Positions 24,286 through 42,669 of a stretch of 64,000 nt of DNA are shown here, piece by piece. The stretch covers positions 13,654,430 to 13,718,429 of the forward strand of contig CM034549.1 of assembly GCA_020055645.1 (NCBI GenBank), in the 5' to 3' direction. Source of the stretch: Tomocerus qinae (Eukaryota > Arthropoda > Collembola > Entomobryomorpha > Tomoceridae). The notes under the pieces were generated by a model. It made no database searches. It was not told the origin of the DNA and worked only from the letters and a program-made list of their open reading frames with translations. Numbering within the stretch: position 1 is the stretch's first letter; every line of letters starts with the position of its first letter. A program made the position numbers and the translations under genes.

Positions 24286-24887
24286 AAACTCAATAATAGT
24301 GCAAACTAATGCGACTTTAAATATGAAACATTTATCATTCCTCTTTCAATTTTCGTCATAAATGTCTTATTCTCCGTTTGAGACGAAGGGGGACCGGGGG
24401 ATATTTAGTACAACCTTTAAATCATTTGCTTGACTACAGACGCAGATCCATGTACGTCCGTACAGCAACTTAGTTGAAATGTTAATTTCCTTTAAAGAAT
24501 AGCTTTAAAATTCAATTAGCGGACCAATTTTAAATTACCGTCGGGTAGAGAATGGCTGAGGCAGTAATTGTACCTTTTGGCATCCATTGATAACCAGGAG
24601 TTGTTTTTGAAAAGTGTACTTTTAGCAGTACCAAATTCAATTATGTTATTGGATTAACTTTCAAACTACGAAAACAACATAATAGAATAGATCATTTTAA
24701 TTACTTGCTGTAAGGAGCAACTGTTAATACAATTACTATTATGTTGACACACAAAATAGACAGTAGGCATACTAAAGGGCTTAGTTAGGGTAGATTTTTC
24801 AATTATACATCATCAATATTAGTCACTGCATTATCGTATTACTCTCTCTGAAATTATACACATACAATTAAAATTATATAAGCTAGT

Positions 24888-25012
24888 CTAGTCTATTACC
24901 ACTGCACTGAACGATACGTGCATATAACATCAAGTGCTGTGGTGGGGCATCTATCGAAGTAACGATAATGATTCTCCCTTAGCGAGGTCCCAAATCTACC
25001 AAAATGCAAAAA
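24888..25012. mobile_element. Partial copy of the 7136-7340 hairpin MITE family
   Basis: Shares CCACTGCACTGAA, GTGGTGGGGCATCTATCGA and the AACGAT...TAGCGAGGTCC flank with the 7.1-kb copy, but one outer arm is missing. It abuts the inner edge of the right arm of the 2.65-kb element. Confidence 0.65.
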
Positions 25013-25358
25013 GGTATGTAATATATACTGATATCAAACGACTGTAATGCAAAAGTCAAATGTTGCAATAAATATTCCCCTGAGAATGTTATATGTTTTA
25101 CGAAAATCATATAAAATTTTGAAACGAAATAATCTGTTGTGATTTATTATTTATTATAATATCCATGGTTATTCTGGCCGCCTCCCCTCATTTCCACATC
25201 GGCCATCAACTAATTTGTAACGAATATAATAGCAAACCGGATCCATTTTTTAAAGCGAAACTGTCTAGACCTATTTGCAAGGCAAATAATAGGTTTAGTA
25301 CTAGACAAACTCAACTTAGGAGGCCGGAGGAGAGCGAATCGAAGCGAAGAAGCTAATA

Positions 25359-25608
25359 CTGTCTGGCTTTATAAAAATCCGAATGATGACCTTTAGTAAC
25401 CCCATTGTTGACAAATATTTTTTGAGTACTATACTTCACACCAAATTACAGGAGCCATACAGTCTTTAGCGTCACATTTGACTGTAACCACAACAACATT
25501 ATTTATTAAGCCGAAATAAAATATATATTGAAGAAAAAATATTTGTTATAGGCGGGGCTAAATGGGGTTACCAGAGGTCATCATTCGGATTTTTATAAAG
25601 CCAGACAG
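25359..25608. mobile_element. 250-bp MITE with TA target duplication
   Basis: Ends CTGTCTGGCTTTATAAAAAT and complement, extended inward through CCGAATGATGACCT; flanked by TA at 25357-25358 and 25609-25610, as for Tc1/mariner-type elements. Confidence 0.75.
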
Positions 25609-27235
25609 TAGATAGCTTGCTCGTTCGTGAAATGCACTTTGCTAAGTACCATGCATAGACTAATAACATGTTGTACTGACTGCTATTGCTGCAACTGCAA
25701 CTGCCAATTTACCAAACTTCTTCCTTATTGGTTTAGAATTACCGTTACCCGTGGCTATTGGTAGTGAGCAATAACACGTGGGTATATAAACTGCACCATG
25801 GAGATAAATCTCCTATCCTTTCTGTACGGACATGTTTGCGTAATGTAACAATACCATGCATGTTCAAGTTAGCGCAGAGGCTAAAATGGTTTATTAAATT
25901 GCCAGTGGCCAAAACGGTAAGTTTTAGTTCACGCCTGCATAGCAACAGCAACCACAAAGGACTATCAAAATGCATGTTAAAAAATGTTTTACACCGGCTA
26001 CTATTTCTCCCGGAGGATCAGTCAGATTTTGGCTGAATTTAGGCAGCGGTACCTCGTTGCCGGTACACATTGTTGCCAAATAACTTTTTTACCGGCGACA
26101 CCGGCAACAACGGTGACACCGGCAACACATTCCACATTATCCACATACCCATCTGATTGCCTTTATCAATAGTTGATAGTATATACAATTTATATACATA
26201 CAACTAGCGGTCCATATATATTGCGGATCAGTTATCTATAAAAATTATTAGGTAAGGTTCGTAATATTCAAAACTGGTGGAATGTCAATTTTCCCCAGAT
26301 ACCCTCCTTGTTTGTTTAATTCATTTAGGTTAGGTTTATTATATCCGCAATATATGGACGGCTAGATCTATATTATACTACATAAGTGATAAAGGCAATT
26401 AGATGGGTATGTGGAATGTGTGTCACCGTTGTTGCCGGTGTCGCCGTTGCTGCCGGTGTTTTCAGTAAAAAAGTTATTTGGCAACATTGTGTACCGGCAA
26501 CACCGGCAACGAGGTACCGCTGCCTAAATTCAGCCCAGATTTTTATGGGACCTGAATTTTTGAAACCGTGGACTATCAAGGAACAAAAGGTGGCTTTCGT
26601 AAACCATTCATTTCATATACTTTTTTCTTTGTAGTCAGATACTAATAATATGAAAATGAAAGTAAATCAGGAGATGAACAAAATTATTTGGCTTCTGTAT
26701 TCTTTATTTGATTCCTTGGACATATTTTATTATTTGCTTTATATTACTGATCAAGAATACAGCGCGGATACACAATTTGACGAATTTTAAATTAAATTGA
26801 TTATGGGTTATACACAACAAAATTATACACCTCCAAATAATAATAATTATTATTACCTTAACAAATCTGTTACAGGAGACATTATTACGTGAATTTACAG
26901 TTTAGACTGCAACCAGACTTTGGACACTTTCCAATTCCAATTGGTGGAAAATGAATAATAATGGTACACTTATTCTATCTGATCTGAATCCAACCCCTAA
27001 CTGCAGATTTGGTCAGAATCTGATCTCTTATCATTATTAACATTTATAGGGAAAGTAGAAACTTATTAAAATGTAGAAAGTAAATCAATGCAGACAAAGC
27101 AAGCGGGCAACGGCTTATTTATAATTATTTGACGCTCCTGCCTATGATGACAAATCAATTGGCTATGACTATAATAATTTAACGACTCTTAGTTTCAGTT
27201 TTAAAATATGTTGATTTGAATCCCACTCCGATGAG
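25609..27235. other. Intergenic repeats upstream of the TOG gene 3' end
   Basis: Apart from the inverted-repeat element at 26030-26536, no gene or RNA was recognised. Confidence 0.45.
26030..26536. mobile_element. Inverted-repeat element with GGCAACACC tandem units in its arms
   Basis: GGCTGAATTTAGGCAGCGGT at the left and its complement at the right. Both arms contain tandem copies of a CCGGCAACA unit (GTTGCCGGTGTCGCC on the other strand). The spacer carries TATATATTGCGGA and its inverted partner TCCGCAATATATGG near 26345. Confidence 0.7.
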
Positions 27236-33182
<5,947 letters not shown>

Positions 33183-33414
33183 CTAACTTCTCTTGCCACG
33201 TTCTGTTGAATTTTGTTTCTCTTGATTGAAGAATCTTAAAAATAAAAAATAACTTTTAGAGTTAGAGATTGGTATTGGTGTATGTATAATTTGTAAAGCA
33301 TAGGTTTTGCGAAAAATTATGTCTTTTGAAGCATGGTTGATTTTGTTTTACACTTTACACTATTATGCCGGTGGTGGCTGAGGTGGCCGTCTAAGGAATT
33401 CAATTCCGGATCTA

Positions 33415-33692
33415 ATCAAGACTTCCTGTATTCTATTCTTATTACTTTGTAATAAAATAAGAGAATCAAGAGTCTGAGTAAAATTCTTTGAAAATCACCT
33501 TAGATACGAGGTATTTTAATTTAAAATCCCTCTCCTTCTCCTTAGAATAAATTGACACAAAACTGTATACTTTACAGTGGTTCATAGTGATAATCACTAT
33601 AGAAGAGTATACTTTAGTTGGCCAATTTATTCTGAAAAGAATGGGAGGGGAAAATGAGGGAAAAATGAAAAATGAGGGAAAAGACCCCAGAC
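33415..33692 (+). mobile_element. 271-bp dispersed element family (copy 2, opposite orientation)
   Basis: Aligns over its whole length, inverted, with 13946-14216. The flanks share ATTCCGGATC, offset by one to two bases from the element ends, in keeping with an older, mutated target duplication. Confidence 0.7.
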
Positions 33693-33908
33693 TATTCCGG
33701 ATCCGGAATTTGATAAAACTACTTGAATTTGAAATACACCTTTAGTTCAGCGTCGGCGTTATGGAACAGAAGTGTTTTCTATCTCCTACTAATAAGGAAT
33801 TTGATGTTCTTCAGTAAAATGTAGGGTTACTTAGTTACTCGTTTGTTCCGATAACGTACTGACAATTACCACCGTCAGACCGTCACTGAACTTCTCCTAT
33901 TTGGGAAG

Positions 33909-34172
33909 GTTCGGACCAATGTGATTCGAACGTAATAAGGTGATGTCAATAGCCAATTTCAACATCTTTCTGCAGCCAGTTTGAGGTGTGGGTGCATTCA
34001 GTTAGTTTTTAGCTGGGAAAAAGCCCGTGGTCATGGATACAGCCACTGATCCCCCCTGGGCCTGCACCCAGTTTTCCTATTCAAACTGGCTGCAGTAAGA
34101 GAGCAAAACATCCTATTGACTTCACCTGAAGTGGGAGGGACTGTCATAGGTTCGAATCACATTGGTTCGGAC
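33909..34172. mobile_element. Inverted-repeat element
   Basis: Outer arms GTTCGGACCAATGTGATTCG and complement; an inner pair CTGCAGCCAGTTTGA (33972) / TCAAACTGGCTGCAG (34080). The GGTTCGAATC string resembles a tRNA B box but no tRNA fold surrounds it. Confidence 0.65.
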
Positions 34173-34663
34173 ACTAGCTGTTATTTATATTGCCAATAAA
34201 GATGAGAGGTCACCCGGTGTCACCCCCGAGGAGATTAGTACGTAATTTCCATGTAAACCCCCTAAGTATGACTTCGAGTGACGTCACCCGAATTCAAATT
34301 CCCATGTAATGTTCCCACAAACCCCACCCACTTTTCTGTTGCATAGGGGATGTCCACGGGTCTATTTTCCTTGGAGTTGGAACTTCCCAGTCCTCATCTA
34401 GCATATAGCATCTTGGTATGGTGAATTACTACGATGAGCGCCGGTTACCAGCAGCCGGTTAAAATGGCCGGCTAAATTGACGAGGTTGAATTTTCGGCGA
34501 AGAAAATAATTTTGTGTGGAAATTGCCCAAAACAGAGCATTTTGAACTGATTTACACATCATTTGTGGTATATTGAAATCAAACATGTGTCCGTTTTCGC
34601 TACTACTTTTTGCTGCGCACTTTGATGGCAATTAATAATATCATGGTGGCATTTCAACATTTC

Positions 34664-34893
34664 AAGGACGCGCATAGAGGAATGGGCTTTACAGGCTCAA
34701 GTATTCATTTCCGAAATCCAAGAAAAGGGGAATTTTTCACTCAAAATAGCAAAAAGTTTCGCGCTCCGCGCAGTTATTTTCCATTTTTGACTCATTTTCG
34801 TTAAAAAATTCCAAAAATTTATAGTTAAAATTTGTATTTTAGCCCTCCCCCCCCGAAACTCAGTTCTGTGTACGTGCTTGTATCCAGAGGTCA
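34664..34893. repeat. CACGTA-bounded short dispersed repeat
   Basis: GGGCTTTACAGGCT..., ATCCAAGAAAAGGGGAATTT, a CGCGCTCCGCGC core and the ending CAGTTCTGTGTACGTGCTTG match the copy at 63340-63565; a more diverged copy is at 50197-50372. Confidence 0.65.
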
Positions 34894-35574
34894 TGGGGGA
34901 GTGCGACAAATAATTAAGGCGAAAACTTATCATAATCACAAAAATTTTGCGATTTTTGGCCTTTTTTGGGAAAGAACTTTTCTATATCTCAGATTTATAT
35001 TATAGAAGATCCTCTATTGGATACGGGCTTGATGGCCATAATGAATGACGCAATGATGGAACTACGATGCTGTTCTTTGCATTGCGTGATATTATGTTGA
35101 TTAGGATGGGGCCTTTAGTCTGGCTGGCCACTACCGACGACGGAAAGTTCATATTATTCATAAGCATATAACACCTTCATATGAATTCATAAATCCGATT
35201 TTGGAGAAAGTTTATTAGAAAACGATTAAAATATTATAGCTTGTAGGAGAAATTGTTGTAACAAATTTTGTTTTCTATTAATTTGAAGGAAGAAAAATTT
35301 ACTATCACGTAAAGGAAAATAGAGTAGAACCATGTAAATGCGAGTAACTTCTCTCAACAGTCAAGTTTCAATCAAGTTCCACTTTTATCAGTTTTCTCCT
35401 TCTCAATGGGATAATAATAATGGGAATCCATAATTTGTATTATACTAGTGCTTTCCTTTTTAACCAGCTTTAAAAGGCTCTACATTAAGTTATAGATATT
35501 ATTATTGATTTAATTATCCAACATTTAAAAATTAGTGGGTTTTAAAATTTCAACACAAGCTTTAATTAGCATAC

Positions 35575-35757
35575 AGGTAAATCTGGCAGATGTACTACAT
35601 CCTGAGCTGTTTCATCCCATGCTTCGTTCCATGGAAGATCACCGGTACGGTCCTTCATAAAATTAAGAATTAGGGAAGACACCTTCTGAGCTCTGTCGTA
35701 GTCCTTGTTAAACTCCCCATTGTGATAATGTTTTAAAATATACTCTCCTTTTTGCAA
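35575..35757 (-). pseudogene. PDIA5-like exon fragment
   Basis: The - strand frame contains YILKHYHNGEFNKDYDRAQK, a VSSLILNFMKD stretch, and then TAQDVVHLPD, resembling the N-terminal thioredoxin-like segment of protein disulfide isomerase A5 just before its first catalytic domain. A GT donor follows at 35574-35573 (CCT|GTATGC). No other PDIA5 exon was found in the expected direction before the TOG gene, nor upstream, and a TGA lies in frame just before the segment. It is either an isolated pseudogene fragment or a misplaced exon; no CGHC motif is present. Confidence 0.4.
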
Positions 35758-36023
35758 GGTTTTTTTCCGTCACTGTCCAAAGAAGAAAGGGATTAATACT
35801 ACATTACATCATATTACATGTCTTTTAAATTGCTAACCTATCTATAGTAGCATTTATTCATTTACGCAGTTAAAATACAATAATCAAGTACATGAGCTTA
35901 CAAGTAAGCACCTTAGATTTTTGGGGTTTTATTAACAACTAGTAGCCCCCAAGCATATCTGACTAAATTTCGATAGGTAGGCATCCAGCGTAATCATGCG
36001 TATTGGATATTGGGGCCAGGCAC

Positions 36024-36119
36024 GTACCCAGAAGAGGTTAGAGGGCCCTGCCCAGCTCAGTTTTTGCCATAACTATTTGTTGTAACCCCCCTTACCCCAA
36101 CTCCTGGATACGTGCCTGA
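36024..36119. repeat. CACGTA-bounded short dispersed repeat (short form)
   Basis: Starts CAGGCACGTACCCAG and ends CTGGATACGTGCCTG, i.e. inverted ends shared with the copies at 34664, 50197 and 63340. Confidence 0.55.
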
Positions 36120-36360
36120 GCACGCCCTACCACACATAGTTACATACATATATAGGCAGGTAAATATATTGCTCTATCTAAAACGGTGGTTATAATATAG
36201 AGATTCTCGTATTCATGTCCATATGACCGTGAACAATCGGCCGGTCTCCCCGCCCGTTTATCCATTTCCTCTATACCACTGCGTCAATATTTTATTAGCA
36301 AACGAATTATGATTAATATCAAGATGCCTTGATTGGTCCCATGGCTACGCCTCTCATTAG

Positions 36361-36491
36361 CAAGGTGACGACGTGCTCCAGAAAACTGGTTTCCCCCAAC
36401 CAGTTCTTTCCAACTCTACTTTACCCCTGATTTCGATTCGGAGAACTGGTTGGGGGAAACCAGTATTCTGGAGCATGTCGTCACTTTGTCC
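36361..36491. mobile_element. Palindromic MITE
   Basis: AAGGTGACGACGTGCTCCAG... with AACTGGTTTCCCCCAACCAG in the left arm and the complement in the right arm; about 50-bp arms around a 30-bp spacer. Confidence 0.7.
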
Positions 36492-36737
36492 CTGAGGGCG
36501 GAGCCCTGGAAACATTCAAATCACTTTGATTAATATATTATTGTCTCATCATGGGGGTGGTTTACTACATTAAAAATCATTTAACGAGGTTGAATCTTTA
36601 ATAAGAAAAAACGAATAAATATTTTATTTTCACGTTCAAATATTTTTGTACAGGTCAATAATATGCCATGCCCGGTACCTTAGTTTTTTAATTGTATAAA
36701 TATTACATTACAATTAACTAAAAGCAAAACAAAAATA

Positions 36738-39700
36738 TTACAGCCCCAGAATACTTTGTAGATTGGCAGGTGCCTGCACACTTGTATTTCCACTACCACC
36801 AGCTGAAGCACTAGTGCTGATATCTTCAATATTCAAATGAGTTATAAACCTCAATCTCAACTGAAGCGCTGGTCGTAAATTGCGAATCTTTGCTTCAACC
36901 TCATTCTTGACAACATCTCCTGTGAACATGTACTTGATGTGATATAGTAAGTCACAGAACACGTCCATGTATTCAATGTGGCTGTCTTGTGGTACGAGTT
37001 TGTCAATTTGTTCCAGTAATCTGTACAAGGCTACGGTCACCTGACAAACCATTGTAGATTTTTCCGCGTTAAAACGCTGCAAAAATGGTCCTACCAAATG
37101 GCAAATGTACAAAAGTTGAGTTTCCGTTTTTACAAACGGAGGAAGGCGATCTGTAATCAACCTAGACAATGAAAAAATCCACTTATTTTTGGATAGTCCT
37201 ATATTCTTTTGAGACCAAATTAATAAAATGGTTACAGCTGTATTAATCTTAATGATATTAATGATGTAAATTGAAAAGAACATCGTAACTCACGAAATGA
37301 CATTATGGACGTGTCCAGCTCCCAAATGATGCCAAACGGAATGAGTAATGGCTAGCAGAGTAGCATACTCGCTGTACAGATAGCCATTATGTACAGCTTT
37401 AAAGTTAAATAATACCAAAGGAGAATATTTATGATTCCAAGTACTGAGACTTTCAACGGTGGACTGTATCCGGTCGTGAAGAATTAACCAGTACGGATCT
37501 GGTAACGAGATCAATATAAGACCCGTTGCACTATACCAAGACTGAATGTCTGCTATACTTGACTCAGCAGGGTCCATCATAGCCCGTCCTTTCATAACTA
37601 CGTCTAAAATACTAGTTCCAACAGCCGAAGGCACAACAGGCAATGCCATGATTTCAACACAAGTTGAATACAGAACGTGACTTGCTGGATTAGAGTTTTC
37701 ATTGTAACGCCAGTCTACTCCAGTAAAATATCTTCGCTTTCCCTCGATCACTACATAAAATAAAAAAGATGTCAGCAATCTTTTTAGATGTCAAATGCAA
37801 CTAACGGAACACTTTTTATATTACCATCTACTAGTCTGCTAATAAGACCAGCATAGTAATCCAAATCAGGCGTCCAGTTGACATCCTCTCCACCTGTAGT
37901 TAAGTAGTGAGTGTACTGATCTGATAATGCCCAGTTCGAAGGCTTTATTTCTTTCAGAGATCCTAGAATACTTGTCACAAGCTTCTTCTTTAAACCTGCT
38001 TTGTCACGAAGTCTTGTTTCGTAATAATGTAATGTATTGTACAGATAAGTAATTGGCCGATCTGAAAATAAAGGTAGATATATTTTAGCATGTTGATGTC
38101 TTCGACAGCAAGACAACATAATACTTCCAAATGACAAACACATAATAGAAAAATCCCTGCACCTCATTTAAAATGTTATATTCATGATTACTTACCATGG
38201 AATTTGTACAAGCATCCTAGGTGTTCTAGAATCATTTCCAAACTTTTTCCGACCACATTAATCTCCAAAAATCGATGAATGACAATGTCAAATACCTAAA
38301 CATATATTATAGTTCACAGGAATTCTCAAAATTAAGGTTAGGGATGAAAACAAAACGTTAACAAAGTTAAGTTTAACAAAATAAATGATGTCAAAGAATA
38401 TAGTGTTTGCTCACTGGTAAAAATCGGAGGCAGACGTTACCAAAATACACTGGTAGTTGATTTTGGGTCTGATCTTCGAAAAGGAACACTTCCGGAAACT
38501 TACTGTTAAAGCTTTTATGTTTCTCGTGCCTGTAATATAATTTTTATTTTGAGATTATTTACTTGCAATTTAATAAAGCATAAAAAAGACTCATAATTAA
38601 ATGCTAATTAACAAATTACCAGTTTGATTGTTTCCAATGTTCTGGAGAATTTTCTTTGACAAACTCCAATACCCGACTTCTAAATTCAACTGGCTTCACC
38701 ATCAGCATGTGAATAATGAAGAAACAAACTTGTCCTTCATTTCCTTCATTTGTCCTCAGAGCCTGTGTATTTACAATTTGATATTTAACTTACATAATTG
38801 GGATAGAAAACCAATATTTTTGGTCAATATATAAAAACTGCCTTACCAGGCATAAAAGAAGTCGGTCAAAGGGGACTATGTTGTATTTCCATATCAGATC
38901 AGTTATAGCATCTGCATACTTTGAAACGAACTGACCACCTCCTTGATCAATTACAAAAAAATTCGCTCTTAAGGAATATCACTTTCAGATAACACTATAC
39001 CTGACTCTAAATGAATTTGAGACATCATACCTGCATTTGCAAATTCGAATACAATGTAGTCACAAAATTTCCTTAGGTGGTTTGAAAGTGCTTTCGGTCC
39101 TATTCTTTCCAGTATTTTGAATGCCACTGGTTGTATTCGGTCTGTTTCTATTATCATCTTCCAAAGTATACACAAAAATAGTGGGGGAGATCCTTGTATC
39201 GTAAAATGCTCTATTAACTCGTGCTCGTTCGTGCTCCAATTTCTGTACTCTTCTTCAACCATGCTCTAAACGACAAATAAAAACCTTCAGTACGTGTGAC
39301 AAAATATAAGTAAATTGGAAAATTGAGTTTCTCTGTGTACTTTTAGTTGCTGTTTATTTTCTTTTGGAACTTGATTTTGCTGGAAGTATTCTGCCAATAC
39401 ATTTGGAAAGTACTGGAGAGTATGGGAAGACCAATTGTGGGGAGTATTAGTCATGATGGAAGTAAGAACATCTCTAAACCAAGTGCCGGATCCCGTAACA
39501 CAATCAGCTCCTGTTGCACCAGTCCAGATTAAAGTTATGGATAAAGAACCTGAACTTGCCATTTGCCAATAATTTTCAAATAGATTTGATAACGTTATTA
39601 TTATAATTAAATGTGGATACCAATGATATGAATTGCTCGTGCAATGGTCAGTACTAGAGCCCTGTTTAATTCTTCGGATTCTGTTGAAACTAAAGTTTTC

Positions 39701-42669
39701 GACTCACTAATAATTCTCGATAGCTGAGAATGAACATCTGCACTGTTGAATCCAGTAATGAGCCTTAGGGCTGTCATTTCAACACTGTCAATAACATATT
39801 ATTCATAGAATTTTGATGAAGTTAAATTTTACATGCATAAGATTGTCTATATTAAGATTGGCTGTATTTATGTAAACAAGTAGTAAAAAGTGTATTTTGT
39901 TTATATACCATAGATGTAGCTGGGCTAAATTGGTATGTGCGTTTGCAGCTAATGAGTGCAAATGCGAAAGAAGCTGAACTCTATAATGGGGCTGGATATG
40001 ATGTAGACGATAGCAAAACATTTCTAACAGCGTATGAAGAATACCCCATGCCTGAGATTTGTATACGGCAGGTAAAAGTTGAGCTACAAAATTTAAATTA
40101 TTAAATACCGATTAATATACATTTATAGGTACCGATTTTCAAACTTAAGCGTAGTATTTGTTACATATAAAGCCTTTGATGCCCAATGATTCGATTTCCA
40201 TATAAACAAGCAATCTGGCATAGGTTTCAATTAGAGCTGGAGCCAAAGTCTGTCCTGATTTCGACTGTGCAATCTTTAATATATGAGTAACTATGTTATG
40301 GATTAAGCTCATTTTTGTGTGAACGGTCAAGGAATCCAATATTTGAACAGATAATGGGGCCACTGGACTTTGAGCTGCATTTGATCCTGCGGTGCCATGA
40401 ATTGCTTCTACAAGTGCTGCCATTGGTCTACAAGAAATCAATTGTCACGATTATTAGTGATTGAAAATAGTAGAGACATTCATATTAATCAATATACAGG
40501 TACATCTACGAAATTAATACCTTGTGAAATGTTCCTGGTTTGTGGAAAATGCATTGCACAAAAGTGCAATTCTGAAATCATTCATCTGCAATTGAGGAAG
40601 GGACGAATTTCCAGGCTGACCTAACATTTGCAAGAAGTCGTAATGTTTTCTGAGCGTTGCAGGCAATGGTCGCGACAGTGGAACATTGTCAGTCTGTGCC
40701 TTTTTTAGTATATGAATCCATATGCAAGTAGGAGCCATTTGACATGTACAGTATGGTTTCTTCATATCTGGTAAAGATAGAGGATCTTTTTCTGGGTATA
40801 AAAGATCATACAGTCTCAACACTGGAAGAAAATCGCTTAGCTGAAAACAAAGGAATTTATTTCTTACTTTATAAATAAATAAATTAAATTCAATCTGAAT
40901 TTATGTGGTTATGGCTTCATACCGGATTTTTTTGTATACTACCAGATATAAACTGTAAAAGAATCCACATAAGGAAATCTCTTCCTTTGAACAATTTAAC
41001 TTCAGCAAGCTATAAAGTGTAAAATATGCCATTTTAAATAGAATTTAACTTCAAATTTTTTCAAATATCTAAAGAAATAATGAACTAGGAAATACCTTAT
41101 CGTGAACACCAAGAACAATATGTGGAAAATTAGAAAATTGAAAAAGTACGAAAAAAATTAATTGTGTGGACAAATGTTGCCACAGCCATAGCGTTGCTCC
41201 AGATATTTCTTCAAATCCTGACTGAGAATCTCCAGCTTGATTCATTTCAGTTTCAGTCTTTTCCATGGCTAAAACTACTAATTCGACAAGACGATCTTCC
41301 AGTGCAATGCATCTAACTTTGTGCTGTAAAGAAATTAGCATGGATAAGTACGTATTTTGTTGTTTGTACATCGTACGAAATGAAATATTCAGAAGAAATA
41401 TACCTGTTTTTGAAGACCAAGAATTGCACAGGCCATATCTCTGGAATATGGTTGTTCCAAGATGTATCTAAGTAGTCTTTCTTGGGGTAATAATAATTCT
41501 TTGTCATACGGAAGACTACCTTTTAACATAAATCGAAGATTATTTGGATCTAACTTCCAGGAATGAATTAAGTAGGAAGCATGTCCAGAATGTTCTACAA
41601 TAGGAAGCATTCTTGATCGGCCAATTACGCTTACAATCTGTGCGGTTGGTCTAAAACTATCTGTGAACTCTGAGAGTAAACGACTAACACACCAATGGGG
41701 AAAATTTCTATTTTCAGGATATGTTTTTAAGAGTTCGTTAACAATAAAATATGCCGGTAGCAAACAAGCTTTCCTGTCGAAAATGTGCAAAAGGACACGT
41801 ATTACAGCATTAAGTTGAGGTAAAAGGGGCGCTGGGATATTCGGAGGAAAACTCGCTACTTTATCCAGGCATCTCTGAAAAGTTATAAAGTACAATGCTA
41901 TTAGTTTTTGAACAGTATTCTTTAATAGGTTTTCTTTTGTTAATTCCTTACTTTCATTACTTCCCGGACACCTTTGTAATCCACACCAGCTACAATTTTT
42001 CTTATGAAAATGAACGAATTGTTCCAAAATTTTTGATTTTTATAAGTCAATCTTTCTTCTTCAAGGAGTGCCTCACACGCAAGTCTGTTTAAAAGCACAT
42101 TTATCGTATTACACACTCATATTTCTTTACTCATTTATTTCTTTCTATCTATAATCAAGCCTTACCTTGGTGTGATGATATTTAGGGCAACCAGCTTTTC
42201 AATAATATTCATTAGAATATCCATTGTTACTTCATTAGGATGACTTGCAGCAATATGTACTACGTGCCTCACTCCGAATTCCAGTGACTCCGGTGTACAA
42301 TCTTTAAATGCTTTGCACAATCCGTCATAAAGCCCAGTATAAATTTCTTCCGTTTTGTGTTTATCATGTGCGATATAATTATTGAATGCTATTAGAATTC
42401 CGTCTACTTCCTGGAAAAAATATGGTAAATTACCTTAATTACGAAAGAAATTATATTTTTTGCAGACATATTGATGACCTACAGCACGACATACTATGCG
42501 TATATATAATTTACGCTGAGACAATTTTAGGTCAATACATAGTTGATAGTATAATGTCATTAATCATTACTGTATATTCCTTCATAAGGGTCCTAACAGC
42601 TTCCGTAACATCCGGAGCCGATGGATTTGGTGTTGCCGCAGCCGGTGTGGAAGACGACGAGGGCTGCAT
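36738..42669 (-). CDS. MED23: Mediator complex subunit 23 (MED23)
   Basis: MED23 is a large tail-module subunit of Mediator that links activators to RNA polymerase II. Nineteen exons on -: 42571-42669, 42166-42410, 41952-42084, 41404-41874, 41096-41323, 40923-41009, 40521-40840, 40165-40427, 39909-40083, 39621-39784, 39341-39549, 39031-39265, 38847-38941, 38620-38762, 38415-38529, 38196-38295, 37825-38061, 37294-37750, 36738-37161; 1399 aa (human 1368), all phases consistent. Signature stretches are GVDYKGVREVMK, QFISGSIQKN, EEYRNWSTNEHE, GSPPLFLCILWKMIIETDRI, HDRPITYLYNTLHYYE, HLVGPFLQRFNAEK and YHIKYMFTGD. The start ATG 42669 gives a Ser/Thr/Pro/Ala-rich N-terminus before the conserved region; the C-terminus has a Gly/Ser tail. 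No disabling change was seen. Confidence 0.97.

Larger units (their letters stand above)
22663..25311. mobile_element. 2.65-kb element with about 300-bp terminal inverted repeats
   Basis: Left arm about 22663-23000 and right arm about 25013-25311 are inverted copies, beginning TTTGTCTAGTACTAAACC and ending with its complement. The flanks TCAACTAA (left) and TCAACTTA (right) could be an imperfect 8-bp target duplication. The interior carries no transposase-like frame, only nested repeats (23486-23807, 23966-24285, 24888-25012), so this looks non-autonomous. Confidence 0.65.

Noticed and set aside
34140..34172. GGTTCGAATC string resembling a tRNA B box
   Set aside because: No A box or cloverleaf upstream; it is part of the arms of an inverted repeat.
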